Source: Actinomycetes bacterium (GTDB lineage Bacteria > Actinomycetota > Acidimicrobiia > Acidimicrobiales > RAAP-2). Taken from it: a stretch of DNA of 55,671 bases. This document shows positions 48,277 through 55,671 of this stretch, in pieces. Within the stretch, counting starts at the first letter, position 1; each line of letters starts with the position of its first letter. Both the position numbers and the translations under genes were made by a program. Below the pieces are notes generated by a model. It saw only the letters and a program-made list of their open reading frames with translations. It did no database searches and was not told the origin of the DNA. The stretch is taken from NCBI GenBank assembly GCA_021784205.1, contig JAJXTB010000006.1:1-55671 (forward strand), given 5' to 3'.

Positions 48277-49156
48277 CATCATCGGCGCGGGCATCGTGGC
48301 GCACGTTCCCACCATCGTCCTGCCCGACGACGAGCGGCGTGCCCTCAACAACGGGCGCGAGAGCACTCTCTACACCGGCCTGCACGACCTGCGACGCAAG
48401 GTCTTCGACCAGTTGCGTCCCGACCTCGTCATCGTCTTTGACAGCCACTGGTTCACGACGGTTGAGTTCGTGATCACGGCCCACGAGCGGCGACGGGGCT
48501 TGTTCACCTCCGAGGAGCTGCCGCGAGGCATGTCGAGCGTGCCCTACGACGTTCCTGGCAACCCGCCCTTCGCCCGTCTCGTTGGAAAGATCGCTGAGGA
48601 GACCCCTGACTGCTGGATCACGCCGATCGACAACGAGCACTTGCCGATCACCTACGCCACCACCAACCTGCTGCCCTTTCTCCAGGGTCCCGAGGCCTGG
48701 ATCTCGCTCAGCCTGTGCCAGACGGCCGAACCCTCGGACTTCGCTACGGTCGGGCGCGTCATCGCCCGCGCCGTCGCCGAGAGCGACCTGCGCGTGGTGC
48801 TGCTGGGCTCGGGGGCTCTCAGCCACACCTTCCATCCCCTCACGAAGCTGCGCGCCCACGAGGCTGCCGACGAGGAGCACATCATCACGCCCGAGGCCGC
48901 CGCGGCCGACCACGCGGTCATCGACGCCTGGTCGCGCGGCGACCATGCCAGCGTGCTCGAGCACCTCGGTCACTTCATGGCTTACAAACCCGAGGGGCGC
49001 TTTGGCCACTATCAGATGATGGTCGCGGCCCTCGGTGGCCCCGACTGCGTGGCCCCGGGTCGGGCGTTCTCCGACTACGAGAACGCCATCGGCACCGGCC
49101 AGATCCACGTCTGGTTCGATCGCCCGGCGAGCGGCTGGACCAAGGAGGCCTCGTGA
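48269..49156 (+). CDS. Class III extradiol ring-cleavage dioxygenase (LigB/HpaD-like)
   Basis: 295 residues. The LigB-type metal ligands are His12 (GIVAHVPTIV) and His60 (DSHWFTT), with a Glu near the C-terminus. LLGSGALSHTFHPL supplies the conserved catalytic His in the SGxxSH motif. Such enzymes cleave catechols next to the two hydroxyls with Fe(II); close relatives act on homoprotocatechuate or related diols. The ATG at 48269 is within the end of the dehydrogenase gene, with AAGGAGGG upstream. It is the enzyme that defines this cluster as aromatic degradation. The exact catechol is unknown. Confidence 0.88.
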   Translation: MGDIIGAGIVAHVPTIVLPDDERRALNNGRESTLYTGLHDLRRKVFDQLRPDLVIVFDSHWFTTVEFVITAHERRRGLFTSEELPRGMSSVPYDVPGNPPFARLVGKIAEETPDCWITPIDNEHLPITYATTNLLPFLQGPEAWISLSLCQTAEPSDFATVGRVIARAVAESDLRVVLLGSGALSHTFHPLTKLRAHEAADEEHIITPEAAAADHAVIDAWSRGDHASVLEHLGHFMAYKPEGRFGHYQMMVAALGGPDCVAPGRAFSDYENAIGTGQIHVWFDRPASGWTKEAS

Positions 49157-49947
49157 CCCTTCGCGGACTGCCCTTCCCCCGCACCGCCATCGGCCGCGCG
49201 TCGCTGCTGCCGCCGCCGCCCTGGCACTACTCGGGCGACCTGATCACCGTCGAGTACCGCACCGACGCCGACGCGATCGCCGCCTTGTTGCCCGAAGGGG
49301 TGGGCCTCGCGAACGACGACGAGGATCCGGGCGCGGTCGCCTTCATCTGGGCCGACTGGCAGAGTTGCGGTGATGACCGCAGCGAGCTGCTCGATCCGGT
49401 GCGCGCGCAGTACCGCGAGGCTTTTGTCGTGGTGCGCTGTCGCTTCCGCGGCCAGCTCTACAGCCGCTGCCTGTTCATCTGGGTCGACAAGGACTTCGCG
49501 CTCGTGCGCGGACACCTCCAGGGATACCCCAAGAAGATGGGCTCGATCCACCAGACCCGTCCGGTCACGGTGGGTTCGGCCGGTCCGCGGCTCGAGGCCG
49601 GCGGACGCTTCGGCATGACGCTGGCGGCCGCCGATCGGCGCCTGGCCGAGGCCACCGTGACACTGACCGGCCCCTCAACGTCCGGCGGCTTCGTCAATTC
49701 GCACCCGATGCTCCACCACCGCTACATGCCGCGTCTCGAGCTCGACGGCACGGACAGCCTGGCCGAGGTCGTAACGATGTCCGGGGTCAACTTGGATCTG
49801 GGCCCGGCCTTTTGCGGCACCGCGACCCTCGACCTCTTCGACTCGCCCACCGAGGAGCTGACCCTCATCGCTCCACGCGAGATCATCGGCGGCTACTTTC
49901 GAAGCGTTGGGACCACGTTCGCCGGTGGAACCACCCTCGAGGAGTAA
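49153..49947 (+). CDS. Acetoacetate-decarboxylase-family protein
   Basis: 264 residues of the ADC fold. LQGYPKKMGS carries Lys127 and Lys128 at the place of the Schiff-base lysine of acetoacetate decarboxylases. LFIWVDKDFALVRG and PREIIGGYFRS are family stretches. In family members without true decarboxylase activity the lysine serves aldol or dehydratase chemistry. It overlaps the dioxygenase (GTGA), so it acts in the same ring-cleavage pathway, perhaps after cleavage. No hydratase or aldolase gene of the standard meta pathway is nearby. Confidence 0.82.
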   Translation: MTLRGLPFPRTAIGRASLLPPPPWHYSGDLITVEYRTDADAIAALLPEGVGLANDDEDPGAVAFIWADWQSCGDDRSELLDPVRAQYREAFVVVRCRFRGQLYSRCLFIWVDKDFALVRGHLQGYPKKMGSIHQTRPVTVGSAGPRLEAGGRFGMTLAAADRRLAEATVTLTGPSTSGGFVNSHPMLHHRYMPRLELDGTDSLAEVVTMSGVNLDLGPAFCGTATLDLFDSPTEELTLIAPREIIGGYFRSVGTTFAGGTTLEE

Positions 49948-49949
49948 GC

Positions 49950-50492
49950 GTGTCACGTCGCATCGCCAGTTCCACGGCCGCGGTGGTCTCCCAAGCCGAG
50001 AGCGACATCCGCGGGCAACTGGGCGACCACGATCTCGACTTCACCGCGATGAGCGCGGTGTCAAACATCTATCGGACCGGCTCGGCAGTGCGCAACCACA
50101 TGGAGCGCTCGGTGCTCTCCGCCTACGACCTCTCGTGGGTGGCCTTCACCGTGCTGTGGGTTCTGTGGATCTGGGGCGAACAGGAGTCCGGCCACGTCGC
50201 CGCCGAAGCCGGCGTCACGAAGGGAACCTTGACCGGCGTCGTCAAGACCCTGACCAACCGGCGCCTGGTGCGCCGGGTGCCCCACGCCCACGACGGCCGG
50301 CGCGTATCTCTCGCTCTCACCAGGTCCGGCACGCGTCTCATCGAGGAGTTGTTTCCCGAGTTCAACCGCCACGAAACACTGGCGGTCGGCGCGCTCTCGA
50401 ACGCCGAGCAGCGCGAACTCGCGCGCCTGTTGCGCCTCGTCCTGGCCCACATCAGCGACGTCGACGCGCCGCTCGGCGACGTGTCGCGCTAG
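49950..50492 (+). CDS. MarR-family transcriptional regulator
   Basis: 180 residues. The winged helix-turn-helix is SGHVAAEAGVTKGTLTGVVKTLTNRRLVRRVPHAHDGRRVS (about 80-120), with the DGRR wing. Dimerisation helices flank it. The gene starts 2 nt after the decarboxylase-like gene and closes the meta-cleavage operon, so it probably senses an aromatic ligand and controls this operon. The GTG start has no alternative nearby. Confidence 0.9.
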   Translation: MSRRIASSTAAVVSQAESDIRGQLGDHDLDFTAMSAVSNIYRTGSAVRNHMERSVLSAYDLSWVAFTVLWVLWIWGEQESGHVAAEAGVTKGTLTGVVKTLTNRRLVRRVPHAHDGRRVSLALTRSGTRLIEELFPEFNRHETLAVGALSNAEQRELARLLRLVLAHISDVDAPLGDVSR

Positions 50493-51118
50493 GACCGCTT
50501 CGCCCAGTAATTTTCGTCGGCGCGCAACGCCGCCACGTCATCAGCGCTCTCTAGGCCGGGCGCCATCGAAGCGGCCCCGTCGGCGAGCACTTGGAAGTGG
50601 TCGATGTTGAGCAAGCGGATCCAGCTCTGCTGACCCATCGTGAGCGAAATAAAGCAGGCCAGCTCGACGAGCTCCTCCTCGGTGAAGTTCGCGTGGAGCC
50701 GATTCCAGAACGCGTCGTCGGGATTCAGGCGCCAGGTGATGGCCTCGGCGTAGGCGAGGGCCGCCTTCTGGCGCTCATCGTAGATGCTCGCGGACTCGAA
50801 GTTCAACAGCTCGTCCATCGCGCCCTCGCCGAGGCCAGCGCCCTGGGCTGCGACGCTGCGCTGATTACCGCAGTACTCGCACTTGACCGAACGCGACACG
50901 TAGACCCGACAGAGCTCCTTGAGCGAGTGCTCCACAACGCCACCTCGAAAGAGGCCGGCCCAGGAGTTGGCGAAGGCCCAGAACGCCGCGCGCGAGTGCG
51001 CGCGCACCGCGCTCGATTCGGGCCGCGGCGTCCCCTCACGCGCACAACGCTGCATCTCAACCAGCATCGCGTCGTCCATCTGCGACAACGGATAGTAGGA
51101 AATCCTCTGATGGTCCAT
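50489..51118 (-). CDS. Carboxymuconolactone decarboxylase-like (AhpD-type) protein
   Basis: 209 residues with the AhpD-like helical fold. KCEYCGNQRSVA has the CxxC pair (Cys80 and Cys83), but the following conserved His of AhpD is replaced (GNQR). WFAF-like AFWAFANSWAGLF and LVELACFISLTMGQQ are typical of the family. It may be a peroxidase, a ring-opening decarboxylase or a sensor. It converges on the MarR gene with a 4-nt overlap and follows gcvPB on the same strand after 35 nt. ATG 51118 has GGGGAGGG upstream. Confidence 0.82.
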   Translation of the reverse strand: MDHQRISYYPLSQMDDAMLVEMQRCAREGTPRPESSAVRAHSRAAFWAFANSWAGLFRGGVVEHSLKELCRVYVSRSVKCEYCGNQRSVAAQGAGLGEGAMDELLNFESASIYDERQKAALAYAEAITWRLNPDDAFWNRLHANFTEEELVELACFISLTMGQQSWIRLLNIDHFQVLADGAASMAPGLESADDVAALRADENYWAKRS

Positions 51119-51153
51119 GTACCCTCCCCGATCGAACCCACGCTAACGCGTCG

Positions 51154-52668
51154 CTAGCGGGTGGCGGCATCCTCGGTCGCGATGAGGTGGCGCGCCGCGC
51201 GTGCCTCGTCGACGCGCGAGACCGGCGTGTGGTGCGGCGCGTGGTGCAACTCGTCGGCCTCGGTGTCGGCGCGCGCCACGATGCGCTCGACCGCCTGGGC
51301 GAGGGCCTCGAGCGTTTGGGGACTCTCGGTCTCGGTGGGCTCGAACATCAGCGCCTCATCCACGATCAGCGGGAAGTACACCGTCGGCGAGTGGAATCCC
51401 TCATCCAGGAGGGCCTTGGCCACGTCGAGGCCGCGCACCCCGGTCGCCGCCTTCAGAGCCGTCGCACTGAGAACCGCTTCGTGCATGCAGGGTCGGTCGT
51501 AGGCCGCGGGCAGGGTGTCTGCCAGGCGCCGGCGCAGCCAGTTCGCGTTCAAGACCGCGTGCTGGGCGACGCGCGTGAGTCCGTCACCGCCGTGCACGTC
51601 GATGTAAGCCAAAGCGCGCGCCAGAACCATCGCGTTGCCGTGCCAGCCGTGCACGCGCCCGATGCTCTTAGCCGGGGCGACCCAGTCGTAGGTCCCGTCG
51701 GACAGGCGAGTCGCCTTGGGGCCGGGCAGAAAGTCGGCCAGGCGAACTGACACCGCGACCGGTCCCGCACCGGGACCGCCACCGCCGTGGGGCGTGGCGA
51801 AGGTCTTGTGCAGGTTCATGTGCACGATGTCAAAGCCCATGTCGCCCGGTCGCACCACCCCGACAATCGCGTTCAGGTTCGCGCCGTCGTAGTAGAGCAG
51901 TCCCCCCGCGTCGTGCACCGCGGTGGCGATCTCGGTGATCTCCTCTTCGAAGAGGCCCACCGTGTTGGGGTTGGTGAGCATGATGCCCGCCACGTCGGGG
52001 CCCAGCGCTCCGCGCAGCGCCTCCAGGTCCACGAGTCCGCGCTCGTTGGAGGGCACGGTCGTCACCTCGTAGCCTCCAAGGGTGACCGAGGCCGGATTGG
52101 TGCCGTGCGCCGAGTCCGGGATGATCACGCGACGCCGGTCCTCGCCACGCGACGCGTGATAGGCGCGCATCAAGAGCAGGCCCGTCAGCTCACCCGCCGC
52201 GCCGGCCGCCGGCTGCAACGTCGCCGCCGCCATGCCGGTGATGGCGCAGAGCTTCTCCTCCAGATCCACCAGCAGCTCGAGCCAGCCCTGGGTCAGCGTG
52301 GAGGGCGCGCCCGGGTGCACGCCGTTGAGGGCGGGGTCGGCCGCAACTGCGTCGCAGAACTTCGGGTTGTACTTCATCGTGCACGACCCCAGGGGGTAGG
52401 CGCCGAGATCGACCGAGAACTGGCGGTGGCTCAAACGCGTGAAGTGACCGACCAGGTCGCGTTCGGAGAGATCCGCGAGCGCGACGGGCTCGCGCTTCAC
52501 GTGTGCCGCTCCAACCATGTCGGCCAGCGGGCGTGTCGGCACGCCGGTCGTGCGCAACTGGGCGGCCGATCGCCCGACCACCGAGAGCTCGAACATCGTC
52601 GGCTCGGTCTCGTGACCCATCAGCGGCACCGACGCCGCGCGCCCGCCGGGAAGTCCCGTGATCGCCAT
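51154..52668 (-). CDS. gcvPB: Glycine dehydrogenase (decarboxylating) subunit 2
   Basis: The PLP-binding half of the glycine cleavage P-protein; with GcvPA it decarboxylates glycine and loads the aminomethyl group on the H-protein lipoyl arm. 504 residues. Lys288 in NLHKTFATPHGGGGPG binds PLP, and SAHGTNPAS with the nearby YYDGANLNAIVG hold the cofactor. MYNPK-like MKYNPKFCDA near residue 100 is a family hallmark. ATG at 52668 overlaps the gcvPA stop (TGATG); a start at internal Met25 would fit other proteins but loses this coupling. An AhpD-like gene lies downstream. Confidence 0.95.
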   Translation of the reverse strand: MAITGLPGGRAASVPLMGHETEPTMFELSVVGRSAAQLRTTGVPTRPLADMVGAAHVKREPVALADLSERDLVGHFTRLSHRQFSVDLGAYPLGSCTMKYNPKFCDAVAADPALNGVHPGAPSTLTQGWLELLVDLEEKLCAITGMAAATLQPAAGAAGELTGLLLMRAYHASRGEDRRRVIIPDSAHGTNPASVTLGGYEVTTVPSNERGLVDLEALRGALGPDVAGIMLTNPNTVGLFEEEITEIATAVHDAGGLLYYDGANLNAIVGVVRPGDMGFDIVHMNLHKTFATPHGGGGPGAGPVAVSVRLADFLPGPKATRLSDGTYDWVAPAKSIGRVHGWHGNAMVLARALAYIDVHGGDGLTRVAQHAVLNANWLRRRLADTLPAAYDRPCMHEAVLSATALKAATGVRGLDVAKALLDEGFHSPTVYFPLIVDEALMFEPTETESPQTLEALAQAVERIVARADTEADELHHAPHHTPVSRVDEARAARHLIATEDAATR

Positions 52669-54029
52669 CAGGCCACCGCCTTTCTCAAGAGCTCCGCGTA
52701 CGCGTCGAGCTCGACTCTGGTCCGCTTCTCGGTGACCGCGACCAACAGGACGTTCTCGATCCCCTCGAGCGACGGATCGCCCGCCGGGGCGAGGGCCGAC
52801 GCCGCCACACCCGCCAGGATTCCACTCGCGGCCATGTCGGCGATCACGTCGCTCGCGCGACGCGGCAGGCGCAGCGCGAACTCGCGCAAGAACGCCTGGC
52901 TCGAAACGGCTTCGACTCCCTCGACTGCCGTCACCGCGTCAAAGAGATAGTGCGCACCCTCGGCGCATCGCGTGGCCACGTCACGCAATCCTGACGTGCC
53001 GAGCCAGCCCAACTGGATGGCCGCTGTGACCGCCATCAGCGTCTGGTTGGTGCAGACGTTCGAGGTCGCCTTCTCACGGCGGATGTCCTGTTCGCGCGCG
53101 CGCAGGGTGGTGACAAAACTACGTCGCCCGTTCGAGTCGAGCGTCTCGCCGACGATGCGCCCGGGCAGGCGGCGAACTTGGTCCATGGTGCAGGCGAAGA
53201 GTCCCAGGTAGGGTCCGCCGAAGGCGAGCGCAGTGCCAAAGGGCTGGCCCTCGCCGATGAAGACGTCCGCGCCCCAGTCGCCGGCGCTCTTCAACACGCC
53301 GGCCGCCACCGGGTCGCCGGCGACAATGAAAAGCCCACTGGCCGCGCCCGCCAGGGCGCGCGCGTCGCTCAGGTCCTCGAGCACGCCGAGGTAGTTCGGA
53401 TATGCCACCACGATCGCCGCGGCGTCACTGGTGTCGACACTTGCCCACTGGGTCAGCCCGTCGACCAGGGGCACCTCGATGATCTCGTGTCCGGTGCCGG
53501 CGGCGAAGGTGCGCGCCACGGCGCGCCAGTGCGGGTGCACGCCCGAAGAGACGTACATCCGCGAACGCGTGGTCGCCCCGCCGGCCATGTTGAGCGCCTC
53601 GACGAGCGCGGTCGCTCCGTCATAGAGCGACGCGTTGGCGATGGGCAGCCCCGAGAGGCGCGAGATCAGGGTCTGGTACTCGAAGATCGCCTGGAGGACC
53701 CCCTGGGCCACTTCGGGCTGATAGGGCGTGTAGGCGGTGACGAACTCCGAGCGCGAGCCGAGGGCCTTGACAACTGCGGGCACCTCGTGGTCGTAGGCGC
53801 CGGCGCCGGCGAAGCAGGTCATCGCGTTGGTGCGCGCCGCGTTGGCCTCTCCGTAGCCAGCGAAGATCGCGGCCACGTCGGGCTCGCTCAGTCCGGGTTC
53901 GATGTCGAGGCCCCCCGAGAGGCGCACCGCCGCCGGTATGTGTGCGAAGAGGTGCTCGAGGCTGTCCAGGCCAAGAAAGTCGAGCATGTCGCGCACTTCC
54001 TCGTCGGTGTGGGGTAGGTAGTCGGCCAT
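52668..54029 (-). CDS. gcvPA: Glycine dehydrogenase (decarboxylating) subunit 1
   Basis: The partner half of the split P-protein, 453 residues. HTDEEVRDMLDFLG opens it as in other GcvPA proteins, and YTPYQPEVAQGVLQAIFEYQ is the strongest signature. GGGPYLG-like GGPYLGLFAC and RREKATSNVCTNQ are also conserved. The ATG at 54029 shares its first base with the gcvT stop (TGATG); a GTG one codon upstream also works. The split P-protein is found in many bacteria and archaea but not in mycobacteria, where gcvP is fused. Confidence 0.95.
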   Translation of the reverse strand: MADYLPHTDEEVRDMLDFLGLDSLEHLFAHIPAAVRLSGGLDIEPGLSEPDVAAIFAGYGEANAARTNAMTCFAGAGAYDHEVPAVVKALGSRSEFVTAYTPYQPEVAQGVLQAIFEYQTLISRLSGLPIANASLYDGATALVEALNMAGGATTRSRMYVSSGVHPHWRAVARTFAAGTGHEIIEVPLVDGLTQWASVDTSDAAAIVVAYPNYLGVLEDLSDARALAGAASGLFIVAGDPVAAGVLKSAGDWGADVFIGEGQPFGTALAFGGPYLGLFACTMDQVRRLPGRIVGETLDSNGRRSFVTTLRAREQDIRREKATSNVCTNQTLMAVTAAIQLGWLGTSGLRDVATRCAEGAHYLFDAVTAVEGVEAVSSQAFLREFALRLPRRASDVIADMAASGILAGVAASALAPAGDPSLEGIENVLLVAVTEKRTRVELDAYAELLRKAVA

Positions 54030-55081
54030 CACTTCACCTTTCGCACGAAGGGCAACTCCACGACGTGCCCAGCGACCTCGCGGCCACGTAGTTCCACGCG
54101 CACCGGGGTACCGGGCTCGAGGTCACCGGCGAGCAGACCCAGTCCCACGCCGCGTTCGAGAACGGGTGAGAAGTTCCCCGAGCTCAGCACCCCGCGCGAG
54201 CGGTCGTCGACGAACACCTCGCCGCCCTCGCGCAGCGGCTGGCGGCCGTCGGCGAGGACTCCCGTGAGCAGTCGGCGCGGCCCGCGCTCTCGCTCGGCCT
54301 CGACGGCGTGACGTCCCCGGAAGGTCTCCTTGTCCCAGCCGAGCACCCAGCCCAGGCGCGCCTCGAGGGTGGTCGAGGTCAGCGTCAGCTCGTGTCCGTA
54401 GAGGGGCAGGGCGGCTTCGAGGCGCAGGGTGTCACGAGCACCCAGTCCCGCAGGTGTGATCTCGGCGCTGATGAGATCACGCAGCAGTCCCTCGGCGATC
54501 TCGTTGGGAGCGGCGATCTCGAGACCCGCCTCACCGGTGTAGCCGGTGCCCGCGACGCGCACCTCCGCACCGCGGAACTCGAAGGTCGTCACGCGAAAGC
54601 GCGCCACCTCGCCGAATCGAGGGTCGAGGGCGGCCGCCTTGGCGCGGGCGTTCGGGCCCTGAACCGCGAGAACCACGCGCTCGGAGGTGACGTCGACGCC
54701 CGGCAGCGCCGAGAGGACGCCACTCGTGTTCGAGGCGTTGGGCATGACGTCAAAGTGATCGTGCCCGACCCACCAGACGATGATGTCGTCGACCACGAAG
54801 CCCTCCTCGGTCAGGAGGTGCGTGTACTGGGCGCGACCCGGACCGATCTTGGTCAGGTCGTTGGTGAGCGTGCTCTGAAGTGCGTCGAACATCGTTGCGC
54901 CGTCACATCGCACCGTGCCCAGATGGCTCACGTCAAAGACCACGGCGTCTTGGCGGCAGGCCAGGTGTTCGGCGACCGTTCCGGTGCCGTACTGCAGGGG
55001 CATCTCCCAGCCGCCGAAGGGAACGATCTTCGCCCCCAATTCGACGTGAAGATCGTAGAGATAGGGTCGACGGTCGCTCAC
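54029..55081 (-). CDS. gcvT: Glycine cleavage system T-protein (aminomethyltransferase)
   Basis: Transfers the methylene group from the H-protein lipoyl arm to tetrahydrofolate and releases ammonia. 350 residues. [23 protein letters not shown] is the N-terminal signature, VFDVSHLG the second, and [10 protein letters not shown] the folate-binding region. The GTG at 55081 was chosen because it starts 8 residues before the signature and 10 nt after the upstream stop; ATG 55108 would overlap the upstream gene by 17 nt. No gcvH lies between gcvT and gcvPA. It is the first recognised gene of the glycine cleavage operon. Confidence 0.95.
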   Translation of the reverse strand: MSDRRPYLYDLHVELGAKIVPFGGWEMPLQYGTGTVAEHLACRQDAVVFDVSHLGTVRCDGATMFDALQSTLTNDLTKIGPGRAQYTHLLTEEGFVVDDIIVWWVGHDHFDVMPNASNTSGVLSALPGVDVTSERVVLAVQGPNARAKAAALDPRFGEVARFRVTTFEFRGAEVRVAGTGYTGEAGLEIAAPNEIAEGLLRDLISAEITPAGLGARDTLRLEAALPLYGHELTLTSTTLEARLGWVLGWDKETFRGRHAVEAERERGPRRLLTGVLADGRQPLREGGEVFVDDRSRGVLSSGNFSPVLERGVGLGLLAGDLEPGTPVRVELRGREVAGHVVELPFVRKVK

Positions 55082-55091
55082 GAGAGCCACA

Positions 55092-55487
55092 TTACGCTGC
55101 GGCGACATCGATCGAGAGATGGTGTTCGCGCATCAGGGCCTCGAAGTCGCGCCGGTAGACGACCACGATGTCGAGCTCGGGATAGAGGGTGCGGAACTCT
55201 CTCACCTTGCGGTTCTTGCGGGTGACGAGGCGCTGCTCGGCCACGGTCAATTCGATGAACAAGCGCTGGCTCGGCACGTAGAAGTCGGGACGAAAAGCCC
55301 TCGTCACGACGGCGTGTCGGCCCCAGGCCAGAGGAAACTCCACCGGCTCATAGAGCCACTCGATCCCATAGAGGGTGAGCAGACGCGCGAACATCTCCTC
55401 GCTGGGGTGAGCGAAGCGACCCGACACCGGACTCGCCTCGCTGGGGTGCCGGCGACGCGCTGCGTCGGCCGGCGTGTCGTAGGTCAC
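55092..55487 (-). CDS. PD-(D/E)xK nuclease-like protein, unknown
   Basis: 131 residues. EMFARLLTLYGIEWLYEPVEF, RPDFYVPSQRLFIELTV and RKNRKVREF resemble the core of small endonuclease-like proteins, with the Asp in RPDFY and Glu in FIELT as the possible metal ligands; the Lys after ExK is replaced by Thr-Val, so activity is uncertain. GTG at 55487 overlaps the upstream stop, and gcvT starts 10 nt after its stop. Function unknown. Confidence 0.65.
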   Translation of the reverse strand: MTYDTPADAARRRHPSEASPVSGRFAHPSEEMFARLLTLYGIEWLYEPVEFPLAWGRHAVVTRAFRPDFYVPSQRLFIELTVAEQRLVTRKNRKVREFRTLYPELDIVVVYRRDFEALMREHHLSIDVAAA

Positions 55488-55671
55488 GCCGAGCGAGACT
55501 CCCTCTCCGACGTTGAGCGAACTTCGTTGATCGTGGTCGTGAGTTCGGCGACCACGCCGGCGAGAGGAAAAATGTTAAAGACGCCCTGGCCACCGCGCAG
55601 AAGATCCACCAGATCTCCGTCTGATCGCGCCAATACGGACCCCGCGTCGGTCAGCACCAACGAGGTCGAGG
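55484..55671 (-). CDS. C-terminal fragment of an unrecognised protein, cut by window edge
   Basis: The last 61 codons of a minus-strand gene are visible, starting beyond base 55671. The residues read STSLVLTDAGSVLARSD..., then GVFNIFPLAGVVAEL and end SERESRSA. The stop TGA overlaps the downstream GTG start (GTGA), so this gene, the nuclease-like gene and gcvT form one transcript. Too little is visible to assign a function. Confidence 0.6.
   Translation of the reverse strand, partial: STSLVLTDAGSVLARSDGDLVDLLRGGQGVFNIFPLAGVVAELTTTINEVRSTSERESRSA

Noticed and set aside
51139..51162. CGCTA/TAGCG hairpin at the end of gcvPB as a terminator
   Set aside because: Only 5 bp, overlaps the coding end and lacks a T-run on the minus strand; the AhpD-like gene follows closely.

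Overview
The window is 55.7 kb of high-GC bacterial chromosome. It is almost wall-to-wall coding: no gene-free stretch exceeds 300 bases, and the longest are 35360-35546 and 37889-38022. I see no transposase, integrase, phage or CRISPR sequence. The organism is an actinobacterium. It has a complete Pup-proteasome locus (arc/mpa, dop, pup, prcB, prcA, pafA), a fused F420-precursor synthase (FbiC), an AdaA/Ogt pair, many GTG starts, and trmI-ferredoxin-arc synteny. The split glycine decarboxylase (gcvPA/gcvPB) and a minimal proteasome neighbourhood running into lepB-tat-helY suggest the class Acidimicrobiia. That placement is an inference from gene content, not from a search.

Layout. 1-2353 (mostly minus): partial ene-reductase, tRNA-Pro(GGG) with its own terminator, thiS-thiO. 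2433-10130 (plus): glutamate synthase gltBD, an acyl-CoA synthetase and a small helical protein. 10127-16567 (minus): tkt-tal, then fbiC and a LOG-family protein. 16626-31592 (plus): a PaaI-like thioesterase, three small overlapping membrane or basic proteins, trmI, the Pup-proteasome genes, signal peptidase I, TatA/B, TatC, a Ski2/HelY-like helicase, a tandem ThyX-like protein, an acidic zinc-ribbon protein and a GNAT enzyme. The only minus-strand gene in that run is the ferredoxin. 31573-38849: mixed envelope and accessory genes (an Arg/Pro-rich unknown, an HtrA protease, a secreted GH25-like protein, an alpha/beta hydrolase, an SDR, a secreted beta-rich protein, two FluC fluoride channels). 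38922-40912: the alkylation-response pair adaA-ogt. 40909-45821: an APC transporter, a PuuD-like gamma-glutamyl hydrolase, a P450 and a glutamine-synthetase-like ligase. 45920-50492 (plus): a meta-cleavage operon (FAH, aldehyde dehydrogenase, LigB-type dioxygenase, acetoacetate-decarboxylase-like protein, MarR regulator). 50489-55671 (minus): an AhpD-like protein and glycine cleavage genes gcvT-gcvPA-gcvPB behind a nuclease-like protein and a partial gene.

How the genes work together. Pup is deamidated by Dop, ligated to substrates by PafA, recognised by the ARC/Mpa coiled coil and fed to PrcBA; every core part is present and in order. The tat and lepB genes downstream serve protein export. 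The 40909-50492 region reads as a catabolic island: uptake, gamma-glutamylation and deglutamylation of an amine, P450 oxidation, then extradiol ring cleavage with aldehyde oxidation. That joined pathway is a hypothesis.

The strongest non-gene signal is a hexamer TANNNT placed 6 nt (once 7 nt) upstream of the start codon in eleven genes on both strands. It looks like leaderless -10 promoters and was used to choose several starts.
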